Positions 17,350 through 25,331 of a stretch of DNA of 64,000 bases are shown here, in pieces. Location of the stretch: NCBI RefSeq assembly GCF_000949455.1, contig NZ_JXXK01000011.1, positions 1-64,000 of the forward strand. Reading direction: 5' to 3'. The position numbers were made by a program, and so were the translations under genes. The stretch comes from Ruthenibacterium lactatiformans (lineage in GTDB: Bacteria; Bacillota; Clostridia; Oscillospirales; Ruminococcaceae). Within the stretch, counting starts at the first letter, position 1. Each line of letters opens with the position of its first letter. The notes under the pieces are model-generated. The model was given only the letters and a program-made list of their open reading frames with translations, did no database searches and had not been told where the DNA came from.

Positions 17350-18239
17350 GCGTGATCGCGCTTTCGCACATCACAAAGGATTACGGCGGCGGGCACGGCG
17401 TGTTCGACGTTTCGTTCGCCGTGGAGCAGGGAGAGGTGTTCGGCTTTCTTGGCCCAAACGGCGCAGGAAAAACCACCACCATCCGCCAGTTGATGGGGTT
17501 CCTTGCGCCGGATTCCGGCACCTGCACGATCAACGGCCTTGACTGCCGCACACAGACTGCGGCCATTCAAAAAAATATGGGCTATATTCCGGGCGAGCCC
17601 GCCCTGCCCGACGATATGCGCGGCGGCGAGTTCATCCGCTTTCTGGCCGCCTACCGCGGCATGCGGGGCACGGGCCGCGCCGGAGAGCTTTGCGAGCGCT
17701 TTGAGTTGGACGCCTCGGGCCGGATACGGCGCATGTCCAAGGGAATGAAGCAGAAGGTGGCCATTGTATGCGCGCTGATGCATGACCCGGCGGTGCTCAT
17801 CCTCGATGAACCCACCAGCGGATTGGACCCGCTGATGCAGAACCGCTTCATCGACCTGATCCTGGAGGAAAAGCAGCGCGGCAAGACCGTACTGATGTCC
17901 TCCCATATGTTCGAGGAGGTGGAACGCACCTGCGCCCGCGTGGGGATTCTGCGGGAGGGGCGCCTGGCCGCCGTGGAGGAGATCGGCACACTGAAGGCGC
18001 GTCGCAGCCGCACCTATTCCGTCACGCTTTCCACACCGGATGCCGCGGCAGCTTTTGCGGCCGCGCCCGGCCTGCGGGTGCAGGCTGCGCAGGGCTGCAC
18101 GGTGACGGTGCGCGTGCGGGACGGCATGTCCGCTCTGACCACCGCGATGGCCCGGTTTCCGGTGACGTCCATCGACGCGCCGCGTCAAAGTCTGGAGGAC
18201 GTGTTCCTGCACTATTACGGAAAGGAGGCGCAGAGCTGA
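17346..18239 (+). CDS. ABC transporter ATP-binding protein (ABC-2 exporter)
   Basis: 297 aa. Walker A GPNGAGKTTT, Q-loop in IQKNMGYIPGEPALP, signature MSKGMKQK (an MSxGMxxK variant of LSGGQ), Walker B AVLILDEPTSGLD, and H-loop TVLMSSHMFEEVE. A C-terminal extension of about 85 residues is typical of drug, lantibiotic or lipid exporter ATPases. RBS AAGGAGG just upstream. It works with the permease gene that overlaps its stop. Confidence 0.94.
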   Translation: MSVIALSHITKDYGGGHGVFDVSFAVEQGEVFGFLGPNGAGKTTTIRQLMGFLAPDSGTCTINGLDCRTQTAAIQKNMGYIPGEPALPDDMRGGEFIRFLAAYRGMRGTGRAGELCERFELDASGRIRRMSKGMKQKVAIVCALMHDPAVLILDEPTSGLDPLMQNRFIDLILEEKQRGKTVLMSSHMFEEVERTCARVGILREGRLAAVEEIGTLKARRSRTYSVTLSTPDAAAAFAAAPGLRVQAAQGCTVTVRVRDGMSALTTAMARFPVTSIDAPRQSLEDVFLHYYGKEAQS

Positions 18240-19036
18240 TGAACGGTGTGCTTTTCCGGCGCAGCGCAAGATCGCTGTGGAAAACATGGGTGGTTTTTGC
18301 GGCCGTGCTTTCGCTGTATGTGTCCATGATCACAGCCATGTTCGACCCCAAGCTCAACGCCACACTGGACGAGATCGTGACGGCCATGCCTCAGCTCATG
18401 AATATGGTGGGCATGCAGGCGGGCAGCAGCTCGCTGGGCGGGTTCCTCATCAACTATCTGTACGGCTTTCTGCTGCTGCTTCTGCCTCTGGTATTTTCCA
18501 TTCTGGCGGCGAACCGGCTGGTCGCGCGCTGGGTGGACACGGGCAGTATGGCCTATCTGCTGGCCTCGCCCAACACCCGGGCGCGGGTAGCGCGCACCCA
18601 GGCGCTGGTGCTCATTGCGGGCGGTACGCTGCTTACCGCCTACTGTACGGCGCTGGCCGTGGGCTGCGCCGCCGCGATGTTTCCCGGCGAGCTGGATGTC
18701 CCCGCCTATCTCGTGGTGAACGCCGGGCTGCTGTGCCTGCATCTGGCGCTGGGCGGGTTCTGCTTTTTCGCCTCCTGCCTGTTCAACGAGAGCCGCCTTT
18801 CCGTGGCGCTGGGCGCGGGCGTTCCCGTGCTGTTTTTCCTCATCCGCATGCTGGCCAACATGGGCGGCCGGCTGGAAAAATTGAAATACGCCACCGTGTT
18901 CACCCTGTTTGACCCCACCGGCCTTTTCCGCGGCGACGGCGCCGCGTACGCAGGCGCGGCCGTGCTGCTGGCGCTGGGGCTTGGTTTTTACGCGCTGGGC
19001 ACGGCCGTGTTCAGCCGGCGGGACCTGCCGCTGTAA
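18239..19036 (+). CDS. ABC-2 type exporter permease
   Basis: 265 aa with six predicted membrane helices. FRRSARSLWKTWVVFAAVL opens the protein, and the final helix ends LGTAVFSRRDLPL, the common C-terminal motif of ABC-2 permeases. ATG overlaps the ATPase stop by 1 bp. With TetR control this looks like an efflux system for an unknown compound. Confidence 0.9.
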   Translation: MNGVLFRRSARSLWKTWVVFAAVLSLYVSMITAMFDPKLNATLDEIVTAMPQLMNMVGMQAGSSSLGGFLINYLYGFLLLLLPLVFSILAANRLVARWVDTGSMAYLLASPNTRARVARTQALVLIAGGTLLTAYCTALAVGCAAAMFPGELDVPAYLVVNAGLLCLHLALGGFCFFASCLFNESRLSVALGAGVPVLFFLIRMLANMGGRLEKLKYATVFTLFDPTGLFRGDGAAYAGAAVLLALGLGFYALGTAVFSRRDLPL

Positions 19037-19410
19037 CGCCTAATGCCGTACTGAGCCGCGCTTCGAGAGCCGGCTCTCTATACGCCCCGGCGTCAGCCCT
19101 GCAGGGTGACGCGGAGTTGTTCTGAATGAAAAAAGGGCGTGTTTGCACCAGAGGCCGTGCTTTCGGCGCGGTTGTCTGCACCAGAACCCCTACACAGCCA
19201 TCTGCACTTGCCCGCGGGCGCGCCGCCATCCCGTTTCGCGGCACCCTCCGCGTGGCTTGCACTTTACTTCGCAAAGGCCCAATGGCTTTTCTCCGAGCGT
19301 TTTTCCTTTTTGTTTTTTCTGCAATCCGTGCCGCACTCTCTCCGGGCGCGGCTTTTTCTGTATGCCGTCCGGCCTTTTCTATGCCCGGACCCCGGAAAAG
19401 ACTGTTTTTT
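19037..19410. other. non-coding gap with two hairpins
   Basis: No supported gene. A perfect 14-bp palindrome (GAGAGCCGGCTCTC, 19065-19078) and a longer inverted repeat at 19090-19112 lie after the exporter operon, but neither has a T tract. Small open frames here lack ribosome sites and family resemblance. Confidence 0.5.
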
Positions 19411-19420
19411 CGGCAAGTTA

Positions 19421-19511
19421 TGTAAAGGAAATGTAAAATCATGTCCTTTCCCTCTGGCTTTTGTCAGGAACTGCCATTATACTTGTAAAGGTATAGTAAG
19501 TTTTTTGTAAA
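19421..19511. promoter_or_regulatory. candidate Pho boxes upstream of the phosphate transporter
   Basis: TGTAAA (TTTACA on the minus strand) occurs at 19421, 19432, 19484 and 19506. The first two are 11 bp apart and the last two 22 bp apart, that is, on one DNA face. This matches the TT(A/C/T)ACA direct-repeat arrangement known for PhoP in Firmicutes. The adjacent phosphate transporter supports it. Core promoter boxes here are not convincing. Confidence 0.5.
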
Positions 19512-19530
19512 AAGAAAGCGAGGGCTTTGC

Positions 19531-20583
19531 TTGACGATCTCCCTGAGTGAATTTCTGGCGCAGCTTGCCGCGAACCCGGTTCTGGCCGTCACAGTGGCGC
19601 TGACGCTGGGCGTGGTGCTGGTGAACGGCTGGACGGATGCGCCCAATGCCATCGCCACCTGTGTTTCCACCCGCGCGATGAGCGCGCGCAGCGCCATTTT
19701 AATGGCGGCTGTCTTTAACTTCCTGGGCGTTCTGGTGATGACCATGGTGAACGCCAGCGTCGCGGCCACCATCTACAACATGGTGGATTTCGGCGGCAAC
19801 ACCGCAGACGCGCTGACGGCGCTGTGCGCGGCGCTCGTAGCCATCGTGGCATGGGCCACGGCCGCCTGGTGGTTCGGCATCCCCACCAGCGAGAGCCACG
19901 CCCTGATCGCCGGGCTGTCCGGTGCGGCCATCGCGCTGCACGGAGGCTTTGCGGGCATCAACGGCGGCGAATGGATCAAGGTCCTGTACGGCCTGGTTCT
20001 GTCTACTCTGCTGGGCTTCGCATTCGGCTGGGCCGCGGCCAGGCTGGTGGAGTTCCTGTGCAAAAACATGGACCGGCGGCGCACCACGGGCTTTTTCGGC
20101 GGCGCACAAATCGCGGGCGGCGCGGCTATGGCGTTCATGCACGGCGCACAGGACGGCCAAAAGTTTATGGGCGTTTTCATGCTGGGCATCTTTCTGGCCA
20201 ACGGACAGGACAACGTCACCAATTTCCAGATCCCGCTGTGGCTGATGGTATTGTGCAGTGCCGTAATGGCTCTGGGCACTTCCATCGGCGGCTACCGCAT
20301 CATCAAGGCTGTGGGCATGGATATGGTGAAGCTGGAAAAATACCAGGGCTTTGCCGCCGACATGGCGGGCGCGGCCTGCCTGCTGCTTTCCTCGCTGACT
20401 GGCATCCCTGTTTCAACAACGCACACCAAGACCACCGCCATTATGGGCGTGGGCGCGGCGCGGCGGCTGTCCAGCGTGAACTGGGGCGTGGTAAAGGAAA
20501 TGGGGCTGACGTGGGCGCTGACGTTCCCCGGGTGCGGGGCCATTGGCTTTTTGATGGCACGGCTGTTCATGTGGCTGTTCTGA
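19531..20583 (+). CDS. pit: inorganic phosphate transporter, Pit family
   Basis: 350 aa, TTG start at 19531 with GCGAGG upstream. About ten membrane helices. The two PiT signature repeats are visible: LVNGWTDAPNAIATCVSTRA near the N-terminus and GIPVSTTHTKTTAIMGVG near the C-terminus, plus SESHALIAGLSGAAI. Cation-coupled phosphate uptake in the cytoplasmic membrane. It forms an operon with the DUF47 gene 22 bp downstream. Confidence 0.93.
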   Translation: MTISLSEFLAQLAANPVLAVTVALTLGVVLVNGWTDAPNAIATCVSTRAMSARSAILMAAVFNFLGVLVMTMVNASVAATIYNMVDFGGNTADALTALCAALVAIVAWATAAWWFGIPTSESHALIAGLSGAAIALHGGFAGINGGEWIKVLYGLVLSTLLGFAFGWAAARLVEFLCKNMDRRRTTGFFGGAQIAGGAAMAFMHGAQDGQKFMGVFMLGIFLANGQDNVTNFQIPLWLMVLCSAVMALGTSIGGYRIIKAVGMDMVKLEKYQGFAADMAGAACLLLSSLTGIPVSTTHTKTTAIMGVGAARRLSSVNWGVVKEMGLTWALTFPGCGAIGFLMARLFMWLF

Positions 20584-20605
20584 GAATAGGAAGGAGAACG
20601 TGAAA

Positions 20606-21229
20606 ATGGCACGAAAAAAGGAAACGGATTATTTTGAGGCCTTTGTGGGCGGCGTAAATTCCGCCTGCGCTGCGGCGGACATGCTTTGCACGGTGTTTGA
20701 CCACTATGAGCCGGAGGCGCTGCCCGGGCATATCGAGGCTATGCACAAAATCGAGCACTCGGCCGATATCGCAAAGCACGGCACGATGGAACAGCTTGTG
20801 CGTGAGTTCCTGCCCCCCATTGACCGGGAAGATATCATGGAGCTTTCCGGCACCATCGACGACGTGACAGACAGCATTGAGGATGTTCTGCTGCGGCTGT
20901 ATATGTTCAATATCCGCACGCTGCGGCCCGAGGCGCAGGCTTTTGCACAGGTCATCGCAGACTGCTGCGCCGCACTCAAGACCATGATGGAGGAGTTTCC
21001 CAATTTCCGCAGATCCAAGACCATCCACACCCAGATCGTTGAGATAAACGGCCTGGAGGAGCAAGGCGATAAGCTGTACACAGACGCCATGCACACGCTG
21101 TACGCGGATGCCAGCACGCCCGTGGACGTGATGGCTTGGACGGCGCTGTTCGACCGCCTGGAAAAATGCTGCGACAAATGCGAGGATGTGGCCGATGTTG
21201 TGGAGCGCGTCATCCTGAAAAACAGCTGA
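20606..21229 (+). CDS. DUF47 family phosphate transport accessory protein (PhoU-like)
   Basis: 207 aa from ATG 20606 (AAGGAG nine bases upstream; GTG 20600 is too close to it). All-helical with PhoU-like E/D-rich helices: MHKIEHSADIAKHG, PIDREDIMELSGTIDDVTDS and CCDKCEDVADVVERVILK. DUF47 proteins accompany Pit transporters and are thought to modulate them in the cytoplasm. Confidence 0.9.
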   Translation: MARKKETDYFEAFVGGVNSACAAADMLCTVFDHYEPEALPGHIEAMHKIEHSADIAKHGTMEQLVREFLPPIDREDIMELSGTIDDVTDSIEDVLLRLYMFNIRTLRPEAQAFAQVIADCCAALKTMMEEFPNFRRSKTIHTQIVEINGLEEQGDKLYTDAMHTLYADASTPVDVMAWTALFDRLEKCCDKCEDVADVVERVILKNS

Positions 21230-21255
21230 GGCTGCAGCTTTATGATAAACGGAAA

Positions 21256-21291
21256 GGGCCTGTGCGGTTTTCCACCGCGCAGGCCTCTTTT
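21256..21291 (+). terminator. intrinsic terminator after the phosphate operon
   Basis: Arms GGCCTGTGCGG (21257-21267) and CCGCGCAGGCC (21275-21285), one wobble pair, followed by TCTTTTG. Confidence 0.85.
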
Positions 21292-21336
21292 GTTGAAAAC
21301 TTTTCATTCCTTTCATCCGGCTTTCCGCCGCATGCA

Positions 21337-21801
21337 TCAGTATTCTCTCCGGCTGTTTTCATCCCGTGTACGGGAAGCGCGGTACTGGCCCAGCAGGCCG
21401 TCGTATTTTTTGCCGCTGATGCGGTAATACAATTCGAACCCCAGCGTCATTGTCAGAAGCACCGCCAGGAAAATCAGGGAAAACAGCGCCCATGCGCCCG
21501 GCTGCGCTGCGGGCAGCCAGCCGAACCCGGCGGCAATGGCCGAAAGCACCGCCAGATACGGCACTGCAAATACGAACAGCCGCAGCGTATAGCGCAGCCT
21601 TTTGATAACAAGCTCTGTAAACGCGACGATCTGCAGCACGCCGCCCGCCAGCGACAGCAGCAGAAACGAAAACAGGTAGTTATCGGGCAGACCGCCCCAG
21701 CCGAAGACCAGATCCAGAACGGCATACACGCACATAGTGGCCGTAAAAATATAGCATGCGGCCGTCTTTACAGGCATTACGATATCAAAAAATTTTTTCA
21801 C
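21337..21801 (-). CDS. DUF3021 family membrane protein
   Basis: 154 aa from GTG 21801, which has AAAAGGAG eight bases upstream; the longer frame begins inside the preceding gene. Four membrane helices (AACYIFTATMCVYAVLDLVF, YLFSFLLLSLAGGVLQIVAF, LFVFAVPYLAVLSAIAAGFG, ALFSLIFLAVLLTMTLGFEL) and a C-terminal YYRISGKKYDGLLGQY. DUF3021 proteins are regularly paired with LytTR proteins as here, probably sensing a membrane state or holding the regulator. Function unproven. Confidence 0.85.
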   Translation of the reverse strand: MKKFFDIVMPVKTAACYIFTATMCVYAVLDLVFGWGGLPDNYLFSFLLLSLAGGVLQIVAFTELVIKRLRYTLRLFVFAVPYLAVLSAIAAGFGWLPAAQPGAWALFSLIFLAVLLTMTLGFELYYRISGKKYDGLLGQYRASRTRDENSRREY

Positions 21802-21829
21802 AGCAAACACTCCTTTTCCGGTATAGGGC

Positions 21830-22267
21830 TCACAGCCCCAACTTTGCCTTGAGGGCAGGCACATACTGGCGCGACGCCACCACCACCTCGCCGTTGGACA
21901 TCGTCACCCGCATTCGCCCGCCGAAGTCCGGACGCAGCGCCGCCACATGGGCAAAATTTAGCAGCACCGATTTACCCGCGCGCACAAAATCCCGCGCGGC
22001 AAGCTGCTCCTCCAGTTCGTACAGGCGCAGGGGCGTTTCATATACGGCGTCCGCTGTATAAAGAAACGTCTTTTTGTCCGCCGTGTCGGCATACAGCACG
22101 TCTGCCGCCGCCAGAACGTAGGTGGCGCCGTCCCTTTCTCCGGTGAGCTTCGCGTCGTAAACGCGCAGGCGCGCCAAAAGTGAAAGCACTGTGTCGTCAA
22201 GCTGCCTGCAGCGCACCACCACCTCGATGTCCGCGCAGGCCGGGTCCTCACAGATACGGATGTTCAA
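21830..22267 (-). CDS. LytTR DNA-binding domain regulator
   Basis: 145 aa, TTG start at 22267 (GGGGAGGGG just upstream). An N-terminal 45 residues is followed by a LytTR domain: ADVLYADTADKKTFLYTADA, LEEQLAARDFVRAGKSVLLN and GRMRVTMSNGEVVVASRQYV. It lacks a receiver domain, so it is a stand-alone LytTR regulator, translated 28 bp ahead of its DUF3021 partner. Confidence 0.9.
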   Translation of the reverse strand: MNIRICEDPACADIEVVVRCRQLDDTVLSLLARLRVYDAKLTGERDGATYVLAAADVLYADTADKKTFLYTADAVYETPLRLYELEEQLAARDFVRAGKSVLLNFAHVAALRPDFGGRMRVTMSNGEVVVASRQYVPALKAKLGL

Positions 22268-22462
22268 CAGCCCCTCCCCCTTTGTTTGTGTTTATCCCGC
22301 GGCCGCATCTTTATGATACACACCCCGGCCCGCCGCTGCAAGCGCTCCGGAGCAAGCTGCGCAAAACAGGCCCTCACCTGCACAAAAAAGGCCTGCCGCG
22401 CAGGCTTGCCGCCGCAGAACAGATGTGTTACCATGAAGAAAACATGCAGGGGAAGTGCTTTT

Positions 22463-23221
22463 TTGAAAGAAAACAAATACGATGACAGCGTATTTTTCGA
22501 GCAGTACAGCCATATGCCCCGTTCCGAGCAGGGGCTTTCCGCCGCAGGCGAATGGCCGGCACTGAAAGCGCTGCTGCCGGAGCTCGCCGGCAAGCGCGTG
22601 CTGGACCTTGGCTGTGGTTTCGGATGGCATTGCCGGTACGCGGCCGAGCATGGCGCGGCCCGTGTGCTTGGGACGGACCTTTCCCAACGCATGCTGGAAC
22701 GCGCCCGCGCCATGACCGACAGCCCCGTCGTGGAATACCGGCGCGCGGCCATTGAGGATACGCGGCCCGCCCCTGCGGCCTGGGACGTCGTTCTCAGTTC
22801 ACTGGCGCTGCATTATGTGGAAGATTACGCGGGCGTGTGCCGCATGGTCTGGGACGCGCTGTCCCCCGGCGGATGGTTTATTTTTTCGGCGGAACATCCG
22901 GTGTTCACGGCCCAGGGGCCGCAGGACTGGCAGAGGGACGCAGGCGGCGCCCCGCTGCACTGGCCCGTGGACCGATACTTTGAGCAGGGACCCCGGGACG
23001 CGGTGTTTTTAGGCGAGCATATGCGCAAATACCACCGCACCGTTACGGGCTATGTGCAGCCGCTTCTGGCGCGTGGCTTCGCGCTGGAGGCGCTGGTGGA
23101 GCCGCAGCCTGCGCGGGAGATGCTGGACGCCGTGCCCGGTATGGCCGACGAGCTGCGGCGGCCGATGATGCTCATTCTCAAAGCGCGCAAGCCGCGGCGG
23201 AGCGGACGAGAACAGGAATAA
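22463..23221 (+). CDS. class I SAM-dependent methyltransferase
   Basis: 252 aa from TTG 22463, where LKENKYDDSVFFEQYSHMPR begins as in related proteins and AGGGGAAG lies upstream; the earlier ATG at 22433 is possible. SAM motif I VLDLGCGFGWHCRYAAEHGA, motif II-like VLGTDLSQRMLERAR, and motif IV DVVLSSLALHYV. Cytosolic methyltransferase of unknown acceptor. The gene ends 19 bp before the IS remnant, and the end appears intact (REQE then stop). Confidence 0.88.
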   Translation: MKENKYDDSVFFEQYSHMPRSEQGLSAAGEWPALKALLPELAGKRVLDLGCGFGWHCRYAAEHGAARVLGTDLSQRMLERARAMTDSPVVEYRRAAIEDTRPAPAAWDVVLSSLALHYVEDYAGVCRMVWDALSPGGWFIFSAEHPVFTAQGPQDWQRDAGGAPLHWPVDRYFEQGPRDAVFLGEHMRKYHRTVTGYVQPLLARGFALEALVEPQPAREMLDAVPGMADELRRPMMLILKARKPRRSGREQE

Positions 23222-23239
23222 GTCATAACCACCGGCGAA

Positions 23240-23845
23240 TGAACTGTTCCAGAAGAAAAAGACAGAAATAAAACCACCATTGATAGGATAAAGAAGGATT
23301 AGACAAACAGGCGTCGTTTTTGGAAAGGAGAGAGCTTGGAGTAAAGCTGAATGCGTTCATGGTTGTAAAAAGCGATATAACTATCAATGAGCGTTTGTGC
23401 TTCGCGGATGGTCTCCGTCTTGAAAAGACGAATGCATTCGGATTTGAGAATGGAAAAGAAATTTTCTGCCATAGCATTGTCGTATGGGTTCGCCCGTCTT
23501 GACATAGACGGAGTAATGCCGTATTGTGTAGTTAGGGCAAAATAGCTTTGAGAAGCATATTGAAAGCCTTGGTCACTGTGGAGTAGCAGCTCTGCAGTGA
23601 CCTCTTCTTTTTCTATTGCCGTGCGGATCGTATCCAGCACCAGTTTGATACTTTGGCGGGTGCTGGTTTTGTAGGCGACGATGCTTAAGTCAAACAAATC
23701 GCGGATGACGGAAAGGTAAAGAGTTCCCTGCTTGGTTGGAATATAACTGATATCGGTTACCCATTTTTGATTGGGTCTGTCAGCATAGAAATTGCGATTC
23801 AACAGATTCGCATAAGTTCGTGTTTCCCCTGCCGGTGGTTTCCTT
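23240..23845 (-). mobile_element. IS3-family insertion sequence remnant
   Basis: About 0.6 kb retaining the right end of an IS3-type element: a TGAACTGTTCC terminus at 23240 and the integrase-core part of OrfB. OrfA and the N-terminal part of OrfB are gone. The region is visibly more AT-rich than its neighbours. AACCACCGGC (23227-23236) just outside the right end and GCCGGTGGTT (23831-23840) near the deleted end are inverted copies of each other. Confidence 0.8.
23299..23843 (-). pseudogene. truncated IS3-family transposase (OrfB integrase core)
   Basis: The open frame reads from about 23843 to the stop at 23299. It keeps all three DDE residues: D in WVTDISYIPT, D in LLLHSDQGFQYAS and E in NAMAENFFSILKSE, followed by IAFYNHERIQ. 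The N-terminal HTH part is missing and an in-frame TAA (23844-23846) precedes it, so no functional transposase can be made unless from the internal ATG at 23802. Confidence 0.88.
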
Positions 23846-23852
23846 ACTCAAG

Positions 23853-23889
23853 AAAAATATGCGGCGGCCGGGTTCCGGCCGCCGCATAT
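23853..23889 (-). terminator. intrinsic terminator of the second AraC regulator
   Basis: Perfect 15-bp stem (23857-23871 with 23875-23889), 3-nt loop, then a T run on the minus strand (AAAAA at 23853-23857 on plus). It begins immediately after the stop codon. Confidence 0.92.
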
Positions 23890-25119
23890 TCATATCTCTT
23901 TCTGTTCCGCCGCCAGCGCGCGCTGTGCCGCGCGGTAGGCGCTGGGCGTCTGCCCCGCTTTTTTCTTGAACACCTTCGTAAAATAGTTCACGTCTGAAAA
24001 GCCCACCGCCGCGGCAATCTGCCCAATGGGCAGCTGCGCGCGCCCGCGCAGCAGGCGCTTGGCCTCCGCAATGCGCTTTTCCGAAACATATTCCGGCAGG
24101 CTTTTGCCCACCTCGCGGTTGAATTGGCTGGAAAGATAGCTGGCGTTCACACCCAGCTGCCGGGCAATGGCCTCCAGCGAAATGCCCTCGGCCAAATTGA
24201 ATTGCACATAAGTGAGCATGCTTCGCACATTGGGGGAATAGCTGGCCATGGAACGCGTCTGCGCCAGACGACAGTAATCCTCCACGATCTCCCGCCGCAT
24301 GGGATAAAGGTCGGCCTCCTGCTCCACCGCCTCGATGCGCATGGCCCATTTGGCGCTGATTGCGTCGATATAAAACGGATGCACCTGCGCGGCCTCCACA
24401 GCCTTGCGCATCAGCGTATTGAGCACGATGAACAGGTTTTTCCGGTTGCGCAGCTTATTGGGCACCCGCTCCAGCCGCAGAGTTGTCTCCTCCACCATGT
24501 CGGCGGCGCGCATATCGCCGCGGGCCACCGCTTCCATAAGCCTGCGCTCTCCCTCATACCGCCGTGCAATGGCGTCTGCGCGCACCTGCATGGAATCCTC
24601 CTCAAATACGGGACAGGGGGACGGGTCCTCCGGGGAGATATCCCGGCTGCTGAAAGCGCTGGACGCAAGGCTCTCGCCGTACACGCCCGCCGCCAGTACG
24701 CCCAGTGCGGCGCGCACCTTGCCGCGGCTCAGCGTGGGAAGGTCTCTGTAATAAACGCCGTACTGTTCTTTCAGGCCCAGCGGCACGCCCTGGGACGCCA
24801 GAATCTCCTCCAGCTGCGCGCCGTCCGCCCGCTCGGGCAGATAGGGACCGATGAGCACGAAGCCGTCCCCTTTCCAAAGCGCCAGCGCCGTGAAGCATAT
24901 GCCGAAAGGGGTTTTGATCTCGCACGGGATGCCGGGAACACAGTCGAACAGGACGCCGCCGAACAGCACCTCGTCGTAGCTTTTTGCCACGGCGGACGGG
25001 ATGCGCGCGCGGTCCAGCGAATCGCTTGGCGCCAGCTTGCGCGTCAGATAAGTAAAATTTGTATTGAGCAGAAGATGCACAAGCTCCACATAAGGGGTCA
25101 GACGCTCCAGCACTTCCAT
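23890..25119 (-). CDS. AraC family transcriptional regulator (PocR-like N-terminus)
   Basis: 409 aa, ATG 25119 with GGGAGGAA upstream. The N-terminal 150 residues (VLFGGVLFDCVPGIPCEIKT, FVLIGPYLPE) look like a small-molecule sensor. A helical linker follows, and a C-terminal AraC domain with GISLEAIARQLGVNASYLSS and AAAVGFSDVNYFTKVFKKKA. No membrane segment. Divergent from the GH3 gene with overlapping promoters, so it most likely controls that operon in response to an amino-sugar. Confidence 0.87.
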   Translation of the reverse strand: MEVLERLTPYVELVHLLLNTNFTYLTRKLAPSDSLDRARIPSAVAKSYDEVLFGGVLFDCVPGIPCEIKTPFGICFTALALWKGDGFVLIGPYLPERADGAQLEEILASQGVPLGLKEQYGVYYRDLPTLSRGKVRAALGVLAAGVYGESLASSAFSSRDISPEDPSPCPVFEEDSMQVRADAIARRYEGERRLMEAVARGDMRAADMVEETTLRLERVPNKLRNRKNLFIVLNTLMRKAVEAAQVHPFYIDAISAKWAMRIEAVEQEADLYPMRREIVEDYCRLAQTRSMASYSPNVRSMLTYVQFNLAEGISLEAIARQLGVNASYLSSQFNREVGKSLPEYVSEKRIAEAKRLLRGRAQLPIGQIAAAVGFSDVNYFTKVFKKKAGQTPSAYRAAQRALAAEQKEI

Positions 25120-25154
25120 GCACAGTTCCTCCCGATATTGTATTTCGTGGTTTC

Positions 25155-25184
25155 AGTATAGCACAGTTTCGCAAGATATGTCAT
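25155..25184 (-). promoter_or_regulatory. promoter of the second AraC gene
   Basis: On the minus strand: ATGACA (25184-25179), 18-bp spacer, TATACT (25160-25155). It abuts the opposite-facing GH3 promoter candidate. Confidence 0.6.
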
Positions 25185-25212
25185 TGACTTATCCGATTTT
25201 CTTTGTTAATTT
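25184..25212 (+). promoter_or_regulatory. candidate promoter of the GH3 gene
   Basis: TTGACT (25184-25189), 17-bp spacer, TAATTT (25207-25212). The weak -10 suggests activation. It is back to back with the AraC promoter, so one bound regulator could act on both. The rest of the leader to 25331 is AT-rich without other features. Confidence 0.4.
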
Positions 25213-25331
25213 TAAATAAAATCGAAAGATTTTTCAGGTTATTTTTTACCAATTCGCAATCACTCTTCTTTTGGTGCAAGGCTGCACAAAATAATCAATC
25301 GGAACAAAACAAAAAGAAAGGATCTGATCGA

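Noticed and set aside
19126..19425. Possible 99-residue Arg-rich protein
   Set aside because: No ribosome binding site, no conserved pattern, three overlapping frames of equal quality in the same gap.
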